Shown piece after piece: positions 8,839 to 20,996 of a DNA stretch of 64,000 nucleotides. Numbering within the stretch: position 1 is the stretch's first letter; each line of letters starts with the position of its first letter. Under the pieces are notes generated by a model that was not told the origin of the DNA, made no database searches, and saw only the letters and a program-made list of their open reading frames with translations. Origin of the DNA: Vishniacozyma victoriae (taxonomy: Eukaryota > Basidiomycota > Tremellomycetes > Tremellales > Bulleribasidiaceae); contig JADPYG010000088.1 of the NCBI GenBank assembly GCA_017654735.1, positions 2,046,001 to 2,110,000 of the forward strand, in the 5' to 3' direction. The position numbers were made by a program, and so were the translations under genes.

Positions 8839-11724
8839 ATGACTTCGAGGCTCAAGCATAAGCTCGAGCTTGAGAATGTCAATCTCAAATCAGCTTATAT
8901 CAATGAGTCTTTCGTCCAGGTGGGTCTGCTCTTTTGAGGTGCTTGACAAAGCTGACTCGTAGATTGGAACGCCATTACCGGCTTTGGCGGATAACAAGAA
9001 GGATAAGCTAGAGTATCTTCCGGAATGGCAGCAGGAGGTAAGCTCCATCTTTCGCGTTGATCTAGCAGAAAGCTGATTCAACAGGTACGAGATGAGAAAG
9101 GCAGACGTCGATTTCACGGTGCCTTCACTGGAGGTTTCTCTGCTGGATACTACAACTCGGTCGGGTCTAAAGAAGGTAAACTAGCAAGGGTGCAACTGAT
9201 GCGTGAGCTGATACATTACAGGATGGGCTCCTTCGTCATTCAAGTCGTCTAGGAACAATCGAGCGACCAAAGTCCAGCGTGCGGAGGATTTCATGGATGA
9301 GGAGGATCTAGAGGCATTGAAGGATGATAGGAAACTGGAAAACACCGATACGTTCAAAGATGCTGGATTTGCGGGCATGCGAGAGGGTATGGGCGATGGG
9401 TCAGTCTCAATGCTGGCACACACGTCCATTAGCTAACGGCAGCAGGAAGCCAGATGTCCTGGAATCGTTAATCGCGCCAGCTCGGTCATCAATTGGTCAG
9501 AGTCTCCTTCAGAAACAGGGTTGGAGACCAGGGCAGGGAATCGGTCCTCGAGTCACGGCAAGAAAGCTGAAATGGCAAGAAGCCAAGATGGGTTTGGGTG
9601 TGGCTGGACCTAGCCGCGTAATGGACGAAGACGAGGATATGGACGGTGGAGAGGCTGGGAAGCATACTTTTGCACCGAGGGATACGAAGCTGGTGGTGTA
9701 TCAGGCGAAAGATGATCGTGAGGGTCTAGGTTTCCAGAAGGGCATGGGCATGGGCAGATTACCTCAAAGTCGCAAAGCTGGACCATGTGAGTGAATTTTA
9801 GGCTCAGATCTGTGGGACGCTGACGATCAGCATTCGGTGTTGGTTATGTGAACGACGACGATGACGACGATGATCCATATGGAGCAATCAATGCATCTTC
9901 GTCATCTCTGGCATTCGCGTTCGACAATGCCGCTGAGCAGAATGACGACGTGATAGTGATGGGGGAGATGGCGAAGCCGGACCGTTCTCAGGCAGGAGCG
10001 ACAAGAAAACCAGGCTCCACAGATACATGGCACGATGGCCGTCCTGTGCTTCCCGGCTTTGTGCTCGATCCTCTGGGTGTTCCCACGGATAAATGGTGAG
10101 CTGGACACCATACGGCATCAACATTGGCTGATTCCTAGGTTTGAGATGCCGGAGATACCGGAAGACTGGCGTCCACGTCCTGCGAGGGTATGGGGTACAA
10201 CACGGCAGTGGGATCAGCAGCCGGGCCATGTGGTGGAGAAGAAAGAGGTCATAAGAGGCGCTCCTGGACAACCTCTGACGTTCGAGCAGGTACGTTGCTC
10301 TCCATACACCTTGATTGAAACACGCTGACAGCCAGCGGGGAGAAGCGCTTGGCGAAGAGCCGCGCGTGTCAAAAGCGAAATCCGTATTCGAATACATGTC
10401 GGAGAAGGAAAAGGAGCGATTGGCGTCGATTCTGGCAGCTGCCAAGGACGGCCCACCGCCACCGCTTTTGTCGACGCAGGAAGTGGTCAAGGAGGAAGAA
10501 CGCCCTGGCGTTCCTGCATTGGGAGTCGAAATTCCACCACTGTCACCTCGAACCGCTTCATCTGCGCTAAAAGGATACATGCCCTACAACGATGATCTGG
10601 AAAAGCAAGATCGTTATCGAACATACCTCGTCTCTCAGACATACAATACCAAAGAGCCAAACCCGACACTCAAGCCTGGAGCATCATTCGACGCCATCAA
10701 CAAAGAATTGGAAGACTTTGCATCTTCAGCACGTATATTCAAGCCTATGGCTTTCGCAATGTCAAGTCGGTTCACCTCTGGCAGTGCATCCCTAGCTACA
10801 TCTGATCTCAAGCAAGCGAAACCCGGTCTACACGTTTACGATGCCACAAAAGCCAAGATTGAGGCGGAACAGAAGAAAGAGCCAGTACCTGAAGTGAAAA
10901 AGGCAATGACGCCACGGGAGCAGGCTGCAGACATGGGTCAATATGGTCGACTCACACGAGAAGTCGCCGAGTTCTACCCCGTCAAGCTCCTTTGCAAACG
11001 ATTTGGAGTCGCCGATCCTCATCCAGAAGGAAAGCCGGAAGCGGCCAATACAGGTTCCAATACGCCTTCAAATGGTCTCGAGGGAGCGCCATTACCCAGG
11101 AACGACGCCTCTTGGGCTTCAGCATTCGTTCACAAGTCGGGTGAGGAGTCGACGACCACGCCACCTGTAGATGAGGACGCTGGCGAGAGGGCACCACGGA
11201 CCATGGCAGAGGTGGGAATGGCAGACGACGTCAATCAAGGAAGGGATACTTTGACGTACACCAAACCCTCAATGGACATCTTCAAAGCTATCTTCGCTAG
11301 TGACGACGAAGATAGCGATGATGATGATGAAGTCGATGTCAAGCCAACGATACCAGCTCCACGAGTCACTGCAGACCCCTTCCCGCCAAAACGCAACGAG
11401 GCGCCGCTAGCCGTTGATGACTTGTCGGCTTTCAAACCGGTCTATCGTAAAGCCGCCGATCCACCAACCGGAGAATCAGATAAAAAGAAGAAGAAGGACA
11501 AGAAGAAACGAAAAGGTGTATTGAGTTTCGAGGTTGGAGATGAAGGAGAGGAAGGGGCAGCGGAGAGCAAGGAAGATAGGCGGAAGAAACGTAAAGAGGT
11601 CAACTCGTCGGCTCTACCTACAGAGGAGGCTGCAGAGCCCATGCAGGTGGAGGAATGGGTGGAGAAGACTGGGATTCCTGTAGCTAGAGCAGCGCATAGG
11701 AAGGGAGCAGCAGACTTCATGTAG
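8839..11724 (+). CDS. GPATCH1: G-patch domain protein 1 (spliceosome-associated)
   Basis: The ATG at 8839 starts a multi-exon gene; early introns near 8929, 9037 and 9177 have GCTGA branch motifs. The N-terminal signature [31 protein letters not shown] and [13 protein letters not shown] is diagnostic for the GPATCH1 family. [17 protein letters not shown] follows, and [19 protein letters not shown] is the G-patch itself. The C-terminal half is long, acidic and lysine-rich. In animals GPATCH1 associates with late spliceosomes and works with the DEAH helicase DHX35; in Cryptococcus such factors, lost from Saccharomyces, shape splice-site choice. A nuclear splicing role is therefore expected. The downstream WDR7 gene starts 133 bp after its stop on the same strand. 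Confidence 0.93.
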
Positions 11725-11857
11725 CATAGCGTATACTGTTGTATCTTGACATGTCACCAACGAATTGTGACCTCCACCTTGGAGTTCCGCTTGACTTCTG
11801 TCCGGATTGACTGAGTTGTCTGTCATTGTCTTTCATTAATTCTCATCTACACACTAC

Positions 11858-14800
11858 ATGTCTATCATTATCCCGTTTATAGTGGGTGCTGCTGGTCCCA
11901 GTCGATCTACATACGACTTTGAACCGACATACATCACTTCGTGGACAACACGAACCGCCGCTGGACCGTCTCGATACACCGCACTCGCCAGTCCGGACAA
12001 TTCCATATGGATATACCCACAGTCCCCCAACGGCGCGGACCGCAGAAGACCTGGGAAGCCTCGTCCTGATGTACCACAAGTCATCGAGACCGAGCCTACA
12101 CCGAGCGAAACCCCAGTAGGTCGACCGGGGAATCCAAGATTATCGTCATTCTCGCAACGCTCTCGTGCCCCATCTGTAGCTTCATCCACACGCACCAGCT
12201 CATCTCGCCATCGCGTCGCTTCATTCTCTCCGCCTTCCACTTCACAGGCCGTCTTGACCTCCCTATCACCGACTACGGCGACTGCAACAACGAATGATGG
12301 TCATGGGAGGGCTCATAGTATTTCGGAACGAGCTGAACTCATCGAGCACCTCCGGGAACAGCAAGCTCGGAATAGTCTTGAGGCGCAAGGGAGATCCTCA
12401 GTAGGACTGGGCATCAATCTAGGGAGAAAGCTTGATGTACAAGGTCAGGCGGATCATGGGCGAGAGTCAGGGTCTACAAGCCCCCGTTCAATTAAGTCGG
12501 ATTATAGTGGAAGTACAACAATCGGTGGGAGATTGATGGAATGGGCGAAAGGCTCGGAAGATGAAGATACGAAAAACAGGAGGGAACTGAGTGACCAGGT
12601 CGCAGAGATTGCTGTGGAGAGGGAAATGCAAAAGGAAACGGCGGAAGATGCGAAACAGGAAGAAGAGAGGAAGGTCATTGATGCTGCAATGGCCAGATGT
12701 AGCCCTAGTCAGTCGCGAGGTAGTCATACCCCATCAACTGAGCGAGGAGTGCCGGTTAGGAGGATCATCTTGCGCGAGCCTGGACGGGGGAGGATCGTCA
12801 GCTTCAAAGTCTTCGAGAAGCCTAGTTTGCTTTTCATCTTGCGAGACAATGGGTGAGTTTTCCGCTGATGTCAGCGATGTGAGACTGATCCCATAGACTA
12901 CTAGACATCTTCCGGACAGATACCCTTGCTGAATATGCGGCCTTAGATCTAGAAGAACCAGAACAGCGACGAGCTGCCAGCTCAAGCAAGACCCCATTAC
13001 GACTATCACCTTTTTGGCTCTGGCAAGATCTACACATACTCTCGAAGGACAACGTCAGTAGTTCCTTGCGCAATTGGAATCAGCTGATGTTCAGGAGAAT
13101 CTCCTGATTGCTGGAGGCCGACCGTGGTCATGTGGTATGCCAAGCCATAATGGCGATGTCACCCGGGTTGTCATGATGTCAGTACATTCAACCGATGGAG
13201 TACGTGTCGAGAACAGGCTTGAACTACCTGGACAAGGTCCTATTGGTGTATGTTGCCCTGCTGAAGGTGAGTCCTGATTTTCGAAAACTGAGATCATCCC
13301 TGATAGGATCAGAGCCCATTCTACTTCACACGACGAGCTCGTCCATGACCTCTTACCGAATCAATTTGAGGTCAAGGCATACATCGGACCAACCTGAAAG
13401 ACTATCGACGCCAGGATTCAAACCTCAAAACAGAGCAGTATCTTCTGCTGATCCAAGTCCCCGCTTGGGTCCCAGTTCCAAAATGACAGAAGGCGAACAA
13501 CCCTTACTTCGCAAACATCAGTCTTTCGCTTCACTTCGTGATGCCCAAGCCCAAACTCCGACTGAGGAGAAGGGATTTGCGAAATATCTAGCTGCCAAGA
13601 AAGCAGATTGGCGAGGTGAGCGGAAAGCTGAGGACATTCCAGTGTCTCAAGCGGGAGTCGAGCTTGGACCGGGTACAGAAGTCGAGAGGAATGGTGGAGG
13701 AGGATGGAGGCGATTTGAGATTCATGACAATGGTGATGGACTGGGTCTAGTAGATGATGCTGTCGAGGTAAGTTCGCTTTTTCTCCGTCCCGACTGGACC
13801 TGATAGCCCAGATATTCACGTATAACGGCTCAACTCTGCACGTCAAGGGCACCATCACGTCGGAACAAGGTATCGCAGCCCAGCATGTGCTCTTCAGCCC
13901 AGCTTTCAATCAAATCGTTGTGATTGCGAAGGTGGGTAAAGATCGCCGAAAGACAGCTTACATTCAGGACACGATGTCCTTATACGAGGGCAAGTCTTCG
14001 TCTACTAGCGAGGACATCAAGTAAGTCCCCCGCTCAGGATCTATCTGATGGAGCAGGACTTCACTCAGAGAATCCTTTGAAACGATCAGCACAGCGGCGT
14101 GCATGTCCAGTGATGACATGCTGCTTCCGGTTGCGGAAGGTATCAGACGTATTCCCATTGGCGAGGGATCCGACAAGGTCGATATCGCCATTCAGAGAGT
14201 CGCCAAGACACAAGATACTGGTCGAGTTGTCGTGCCCTCGTCTCCCGGAACCGTGTGGAGTGCAGACCGTGAGTCAACCGTGAGAGCTGTCTGCTGATGT
14301 TCAGCAGCTGGTTCGGTCAGCCGTAGACCATTCATCGACTTGATAAAGGGTAGCCCGTCCTCATCTGGTGACGACACGTCTATGGATCGCTTAGACTCGC
14401 CAATAACTTGTATGAAGGTAATTGGTGGAGAGAAGCGATTCTTGGTCGCTGGAGATGAAGATGGTGTAGTCAGGATATGGGACGAGAAGTGAGTGACATC
14501 TACTTATGAAGGCTGACTTTCCAGAAGCGGTCATTTGCAAGGATCTTGGACACTGTTTGCGGATCCAGTCGACAACTTTGCAGTGGTCGATATGCCGGGT
14601 ACAGCTCTGCACGATCATTTGCTGTGCACATCGCGGGAGGGTACAATAGGGGTCATTTCTCTCAAGGAAATGGATCAGTAAGCAGCCTCATGTGTCGCCT
14701 GCTTTAGTCTAACGATCTAGGGTATACCTCATCCCTGCCTCTCGGGCACCACTGCGCCGTATCTTTGTCGGTGGTAAAGATGTTCTCCTAGCCTATGCCA

Positions 14801-16924
14801 ATGGGAAAGCAAGAGTCTGGAACGTTGAGACGATGGAGTTCCGTCGATCTACAGGGATTGATGCTGCCGATGAGATGCTCCAGGCGGGTAAATGGTCAGA
14901 GATGTGAGTAGTGTCCGATGTCAAGACGGAAATCAACTGATCTCGTCAGAATGCCAATCGTCTCAGAAAGTACGACTACCAGGGGTCTCACTTCAAGGTA
15001 TGGCCAGATTGGGTCAGAGTCAGATACCGGTTAGTCAACTCCCCCAAAACTTTGTGCTGATCCCCAGGCTGCATCATGTCTCTTGACCCTGCCAAGCTCT
15101 TCGCCGAAGTCAAGAGTCTCCCGACGTCACAAGGCCTGGACGTTGTCCGCGGCGTGATTGCCGCTTTCCTGCCATTCGGCCTCAATGACAGCATCGATCA
15201 AGTCTGCAACGACAAGCTGGGCGTTCCGAGACCCGGACATCCTGTTTCGATCGGGAGCACTCAGTATGTCAACCTCACCTGCGCTGAGAAAGCTGACGTG
15301 AAGTGCTCATGATTCTGTCGAGCTCGTCTACGCTTCAAGTGATACTATCTGGTATTCGACTCCGGAACAGACAGGCATCCGCCAACTAATGATCATCGCC
15401 TTACTCCGCCCTTTCCTCGAACACGAAGGTGAGCCTTTCCTTACCATACGAGCTGACATCCAGAATATGAACGATATGCTGCTGAGGTGATTGCGTACTA
15501 TACCGCTTCATTACCTGATGCTATTGTTCAGGCAGGTCTTGACTACTTTGCATCTTTTTACCTCAACAGTAGTCGTAAGTGGTCCCATGTCGCAATCATT
15601 ACTGCGATGCTGACGTCTCCAAGCCGAGATACAACACGCAGCGAGGATGCTCTTTGATTCCGCACTGGACCGTATGACGGAACAGGATCTGCAAGATCTC
15701 ATTGAGCAGTATCAGCCCCATCGTACGTGACATACAGCAGAAAGAGGAGTAGCAAGCTGATGATTAAAGTGGTTCTTGGCCAGTCCAGCGATGAGGAAGT
15801 AGGACAAGCCCTCTTGATTATCGGAGGAATTGGATTGCACAAGTACCAATCAATGACCCCAACGTAGGTCTTTGACACATATCAGGGGTATCGCTGACGT
15901 ATCAGCGTTCTGAAGGCTGTATCTGAAACTATCCTTCGAATCCTACATGACCCATCAAGTCCGCATCTTGCACTCGCCATCGAGCTCTGTTCGAGAGGAT
16001 TCACTACCTGGCAATCATATGTCGATCCAATGGAGCTCCTTAGGCGACTGTTCCACCTATCCACCCGAAAAGACTCTTCCTCCTCTTCCGCCCACGCCCG
16101 TCTGGCAGTCTTGCACGTAGCAAGCTCGAATCCCGCCTTGTTCATGTCGACATTGTCGATGGATATCCTCGACGCCAAGTCTGCAGAAGGTAGGACGAGT
16201 ATCATGAAACTCTGCGTGTATATGGCTAGAAAGAAGCCTGAAGTATTGGAGAATGGTCTACCACGAATTGCAGAGGCAGTCGTTAAAAGTCTTGATCCGA
16301 ATATCGCAAAGATGCGAGATGATGTATGGCAGGCTGCTACCGTCATTCTGAACGAGCTTGTACTAGCGTAAGTCGTCTATCCTTTTGATTGGTAGGTCTG
16401 ACCACTCAGTTTCTCAACTATCGACTTCCACAGCGGTACCCAGAAGCTGGCAGTCGGGACACATGAAGGCGCCGTCATCATGTGAGCATTGCCGTTCCGC
16501 TTACCGGGACCAAGCTGATTGGCAGGTATGAGCTAAAAACTGCTTCCAGACTTTACGTTCTCGAACCCCATCGTGCACCCGTCTCCTCCGTCACATTCTC
16601 CCCCGATGGTAGACGACTCCTTACAGTCTCACTCGAAGAAGGAGTAGTAACAGTCTGGAAAGTCGGGAGCAGCTTGAGTGGGTTCTTCAATGTTGGTGGG
16701 CCTCCCCGACAAGGGGGTTTGGGTGGAAGTGGGCCTTTTAAGCGGATTGAGTTTGCCAGGGTCGAAGACGGTGCGTATCAATCTTCATTGAACATGGACG
16801 AGGAGCTGATGACACAGCACCACTGAAGTCCACTAGTGCATTGAGCGATGTACGTGTCTCTTGGCCTGGATCTAGGCAGGCAAAGGTCGAGATTGGAGAG
16901 ACTGCCATGTCGTTCGAAACGTGA
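11858..16924 (+). CDS. WDR7: WDR7 / rabconnectin-3 beta homologue
   Basis: A long gene of more than ten exons. The N-terminal half holds a WD40 domain, recognisable at FLVAGDEDGVVRIWDEKSG and the following blades, interrupted by a disordered Ser-rich stretch of roughly 200 residues near 12,060-12,700. The middle is helical (LVLGQSSDEEVGQALLIIGG, KLCVYMARKKPEVLENGLPR). The C-terminus returns to WD40 repeats: TQKLAVGTHEGAVIMYEL, HRAPVSSVTFSPDGRRLLTV and VVTVWKVGSS. Residues after the last intron end in SFET at the stop ending at 16924. This WD40-helix-WD40 order matches WDR7, partner of DMXL/Rav1 in the assembly and regulation of the vacuolar H+-ATPase. Saccharomyces has Rav1 but no clear WDR7, so retention here is informative. 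Ric1 was considered but the C-terminal block fits WDR7 better. Confidence 0.82.
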
Positions 16925-17158
16925 AAATGTCCAATCTATAGCATGCATGCATCTTGCTTGCCTTTTGTGTTTACAGCGAACCTAGCTGAGCGTTTTCTGT
17001 CGTTTCCCATCAGTCAGTGAGCAGACGTAGGGAAAAAAAGCCAGAATAGCTTCTCCAACATGGCACAGACTCAAAACCTTAAATGATCCTCCGACCTGAA
17101 ATTTCGGTAGATCGTTCACCTACACCACCTTATTTCAATTCACAATCCACTACACACA

Positions 17159-18207
17159 ATGTCGCGAGCATCCACCTCAGTCCTAGGCGCAGTCGCCAAG
17201 AGCGCGACTACTCCACGACTAGCTCGATCATTCCGAACGATACCTGGTGCTCGACCACCTAAAGCAGGTTCTGCCGGACAAGCTGTCGATTATCGGATTT
17301 TCCAGGGAATAGACGGTTTCCTCGGTGAGAAGGAGTTCTCGAGGTTGAATGAATGGCAGGGTGGATTATGGGAGAGGCTACAGGCTGAAGTCAACAGTAC
17401 GTTGTCTTGTTTTGATGGGAGTGCGTGGTGCTGATAATAGACAACCCTAGATTGGCAGAGATCAAGCAGAAATGGGATAGATCAGGTCTAGACATGGCGG
17501 ATTTGTTGACTACTTCTTCTCGTGATCCGCAACTATCGCTCGCATTCAACTACGCCTCGCTACTCATGAACAACAGTTTCTTCCTCGAGGGATTGGTGAG
17601 TCTTAGCTGAATCTTGATATTGCCAAGCTAATAAAATAGCATCGAGATAGTGCTAAGTCCGTTCCATCCGAATTCAGAGCGTTGGAAGAGAAAGTCAGCA
17701 ACTATGCAAATGGAATCACTGGTGGTGGATGGTTATGGGTAAGTCCCCACCTAGTACGACACCACATACTTATATCAGCTCGTCCGATCAAACATCTCTC
17801 AACTCGATGTAGATATCGTCCCAACTTTCGCAGCTGGTACTTTACTAGTAAGCAACAGAGCCCAGCGAGGTCGAAACGACGCATCGGAATTATACCTCGA
17901 ACCCGAAGCTTCTTCTCCCGAATCAAAAGAGGTTTCTGAACCAGAACCTGAAATCGCATCCGACCCAAATTCACCAACAGAAGTCCCACCTACCCTATCT
18001 ACTCCTCCTCGTTCTCGATTTGCGGTAGGTAGAGAGGCTCGCCAGTCGCAGAACACTTGGCCTGTCCCACTTGCGGTTTTGAACTTGTACGAGCTGGCTT
18101 ATATGGGTGAGAAGTATGGTGTATGGGGCAAAAAGCAGTATGCTGCTGATTGGTGGAGGAGCTTGAACTGGGAGGAGATTGTCAGGAGGAATGCAAGGGC
18201 ACAGTAG
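17159..18207 (+). CDS. SOD-fold mitochondrial small-subunit ribosomal protein (mS42/mS43 type)
   Basis: Several short exons start at ATG 17159. The first about 30 residues are Arg/Ser/Ala-rich (SRASTSVLGAVAK, TPRLARSFRT), typical of a mitochondrial presequence. The body follows the Fe/Mn superoxide dismutase fold: LAFNYASLLMNNSFFLEGL corresponds to the usual NHSLFW region and LNLYELAYMGEKYG to the DVWEHAYY motif, followed by DWWRSLNWEEIVRR. The metal ligands are gone (Asp to Asn and His to Leu in the last motif, His to Asn in the middle one), so it cannot be an active dismutase. Fungal mitoribosomes contain two such SOD-derived proteins (Rsm26 and Mrp1 in yeast). An acidic, Pro/Ser-rich insertion sits between the two halves of the C-terminal domain. 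I cannot decide which of the two it is. Confidence 0.85.
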
Positions 18208-18453
18208 GCTATGGCAACATGCATTTGATCACCACCCGCCCAACTACCGTACACTGAGATGTATTATTGCCCGGACCTATAGATGTGTGAGCGTGAGCGC
18301 CGGCGTTCTATCGAGTCCTGATCAATGGAGACAGATGAAGGCTGAATGGCAAGGGGACATGGCCTCCTTGTCTCTCCCCTACTTTACAGCTTGGTGCCGG
18401 AAAGATATGTTGTGGCGTGAGATGAGCGGCTGGAAACCAATTGGAACGGGCAC

Positions 18454-18458
18454 AAAAA
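18454..18458 (-). terminator. RNA polymerase III terminator of tRNA-Trp
   Basis: Five T residues on the minus strand begin four bases after the discriminator base of the tRNA. Confidence 0.7.
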
Positions 18459-18461
18459 GAT

Positions 18462-18548
18462 TGAGGCGACACGGGGTCGAACCGCGGACCGCACGATCTA
18501 GATACAGCATCATTGGAATCGTACGCGCTACCACTGCGCCACCACCCC
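18462..18548 (-). tRNA. tRNA-Trp (anticodon CCA) with 15-nt intron
   Basis: Read on the minus strand. The acceptor strand GGGGTGG pairs with TCGCCTC (three of seven pairs are G-U) and the discriminator is A. The A box is TGGCGCAGTGG with a perfect GCGC/GCGC D stem. The anticodon stem TACGA/TCGTG encloses TTCCAA, then a 15-nt intron (TGATGCTGTATCTAG), then A, which places CCA at 34-36. The T arm is CGCGG-TTCGACC-CCGTG, containing the B box. Intron position after base 37 is canonical for eukaryotic nuclear tRNAs. Confidence 0.93.
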
Positions 18549-18852
18549 AACTCTGATTCCGCCTTTTCGCAGTCAATATGAACATATGCAAACTCTTTCG
18601 CGTTCTTTAGCGGGCTGCTCTCATGCCAGATGTCCCTCGTTTCCATGTCTGATTAGATTGACGACTATTGCATATACTCCGTGGGTCGACACCGGGAAGA
18701 GCTGCATGCATTACCTTAGATGCAAAGAGACAAAGATGGTACCACAACACGTGGAATTTGGCCGAGCCCAGCCCTGGAACATCTCGCGCACCATTTCCCT
18801 GTTTGACTCCTCTTACCATACTCCTTACCATATACATAGTACTTAATTAGTC

Positions 18853-20871
18853 ATGCCCCCTCCCACTGCCTCCCAAAAGCCCAACAAGGCCGCTGCCAAG
18901 GATGCTCCTGCCAAAGCGCCCGCTGCCACTACCAACGGTGCTACCAATGGCGCCAAGGAGGTCGACGAGAAGCGTGGATTGACCAAACCGGATCAGGCTA
19001 AATACAATGTCGAGCAGGATGAGATCAACAAGGAGATCGCTGCTGTCAAGGCTAAGATGGTGAGTCTCTGTACCAAGGTGGTCAGGAGGCTGAGACTGAC
19101 GGGATAGGACGCTGTCAAGGCTCGAATCCAGTTAACCCAAGCTCCAGGTGGAAATGACAGGAGAAGTCAGATCAAGGCAGAGATGGATGCTTTGAGGGGC
19201 GAGCAGGGAAACAATAAGCAAACTCGTCAAAAGACTTTCGACGAGATGAAAAGGCTACAAGAAGGTGTTCAAAAGAAGATCAAAGATGCTCAGGCTCAGC
19301 GAGGTAAATTGGGCTACAAGTCTGTTGCCGAGGTAGACCAGCGAATAGAGTGAGTCCAACCACAACCTCGAACATGCGAATGCTGATGGAAGCTCTCTCG
19401 ACCGTCAGGTCGAGTCTGGACAGATGAAGCTTGTCGACGAGAAAAAGGCTCTTCAGGAAATCTCGAACCTGAAACGATCCCGAAGGACACTAGAAGCCTC
19501 CGGCTCGGTCGACGATGCCATCTCCGCCGACAAGGCTAGAATGGATGATCTCAAGAAACTACTTGACGATCCCGAGGCCAAGAAGGTATCTGATCGATTC
19601 GATGAGCTAAAGAAGGAGATGGACGGATTGAGGGATGAAGGCAACAAGGCATACGAGGAGAAAAACAAGTTGTATGATCAGAGGACCGAACTCTCTGCTC
19701 AGCTTGTACGTACTTCTCTTGATCATACTGCTTTGCTGAACACCAGGATGCTCTGTATGGCCGAAAGCGTGACTCTGCCCAAAGTCACCGACAGGCTGGC
19801 GACGAGTGAGTCTGAAGAAAAGAAAAGAAAACACGAGCCAATGCTTATATCAGGTACTACGCCAAAGTCCAGGCCGACCGACAAGCTCGACAAGATCGAT
19901 ACAAGGCTGAAAAGGCCAAGGAGGACGCATCCCGTCGTGAAGAGGATATCATCCGTATGAGGGAGGAAGCCAAGGTCCCAGCCTATCAAGCCGAGATTGA
20001 AGATACTGCCGTTCTCGTCAACTGGTTCAAGGGAAAGTACGGTGGAGGTGAAGTACCAACCACCAACGCTGCCAAGAGCTCTACTACAACTACTTTGGAA
20101 GGTGTCAAGGAGCACGAGATCCGACAAGTCGACAGTGATTTCAAGGGAATGACTTTGAAGAAGAAGGGAGATGATGAGGAGTTGAGTGGATTCTTTGGCG
20201 GTGGTGGAAAGAGCAAGAAGAAGGGCGGAAAGAAGGGTGGAGCAGCAGGTGCTTCTGGATCCCAGACCCCTTTGTCTACCGAAGCTGCTGGTGGTGCCGT
20301 CAACCTACCCATGAGTCTTTTGACCGCTTTGTTGTCTCTTGGTATCCCACCTCCATCCGGCAAGGACGATATCTCGAGGGTCATCAACGATCTCGAGACT
20401 AAGAAGGCATGGTTCGAAGCCAACTCGGCTTCAAAGACCAAGGTACGTTCCATCTTTTTCATCTGATTTCGTCGCGAAACATCGCTGACGGCCAGGCTGA
20501 GATCGAACGAGTCGAGAAGCTAGTTGCCAAAATGGAAAAGAAGAACAAGGGTGATGATGAGACCAACGAGGATGCCCTCGCCGACGCCGATGAACCAGCC
20601 GAGGTCGGTGGCGCCAAGGAGCCCAACCACAGTGAGTGAAGTTCATACCGTGATTGGTAGTTGCTGAGTTACAGCCGCTGCCGTCGCAGGCTCTGTAGCT
20701 GGACTCGAAAAGTCAAATGACGCCGATCGCGTCGTGAGTGCCTCCCGGTTGACTCTCTTTTTTTCTTTGCTTATACTGTAGCTGCCCGCCGATGCTCACC
20801 AGACCAAGGAGGTCAAGCACGTCGACTCTGCTCTTGAGGAGATCCTTGAGGCCGAAGAGACCAAGGCATAG
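18853..20871 (+). CDS. BFR1: Bfr1-like mRNP/nuclear segregation protein
   Basis: Exons from ATG 18853 to the stop at 20869-20871. After an Ala/Lys-rich N-terminus the protein is a long coiled coil (DQAKYNVEQDEINKEIAAVK, RIDSLDRQVESGQMKL, SNLKRSRRTLEA, then RFDELKKEMDGLRDEGNKAY), ending this part with EDTAVLVNWFKGKYG. This order and the YKSVAEVDQRIDSLDRQVESG block are characteristic of Bfr1. In yeast Bfr1 binds polysomes and mRNPs at the endoplasmic reticulum, and its loss affects ploidy and secretion. The C-terminal part has a Gly/Lys-rich linker, a short helical domain (LPMSLLTALLSLGIPPPSG) and an acidic tail. Codon use is highly biased (GAG, AAG, GCC), consistent with strong expression. Confidence 0.93.
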
Positions 20872-20996
20872 TCATAGAATCAATCCAGAACATAAACCCT
20901 ACATCGCGCGCATGAATGCTGTCCAAATGCGAATTTGCAAAGCAGCACAACAATGCATGGGCACTAATCTACAAGATCTGGTGAGAGTGACGGCAA

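Larger units (their letters stand above)
18208..18852. other. Spacer with tRNA-Trp and the BFR1 promoter
   Basis: Besides the tRNA at 18462-18548 I see no coding sequence. The 300 bp before the BFR1 ATG contain the C/T-rich leader (CCTTACCATATACATAG) expected of a promoter and 5' UTR. Confidence 0.5.

Noticed and set aside
15882..16346. 154-codon minus-strand frame
   Set aside because: Antisense to the helical part of the WDR7 gene, where the plus strand is plainly coding.
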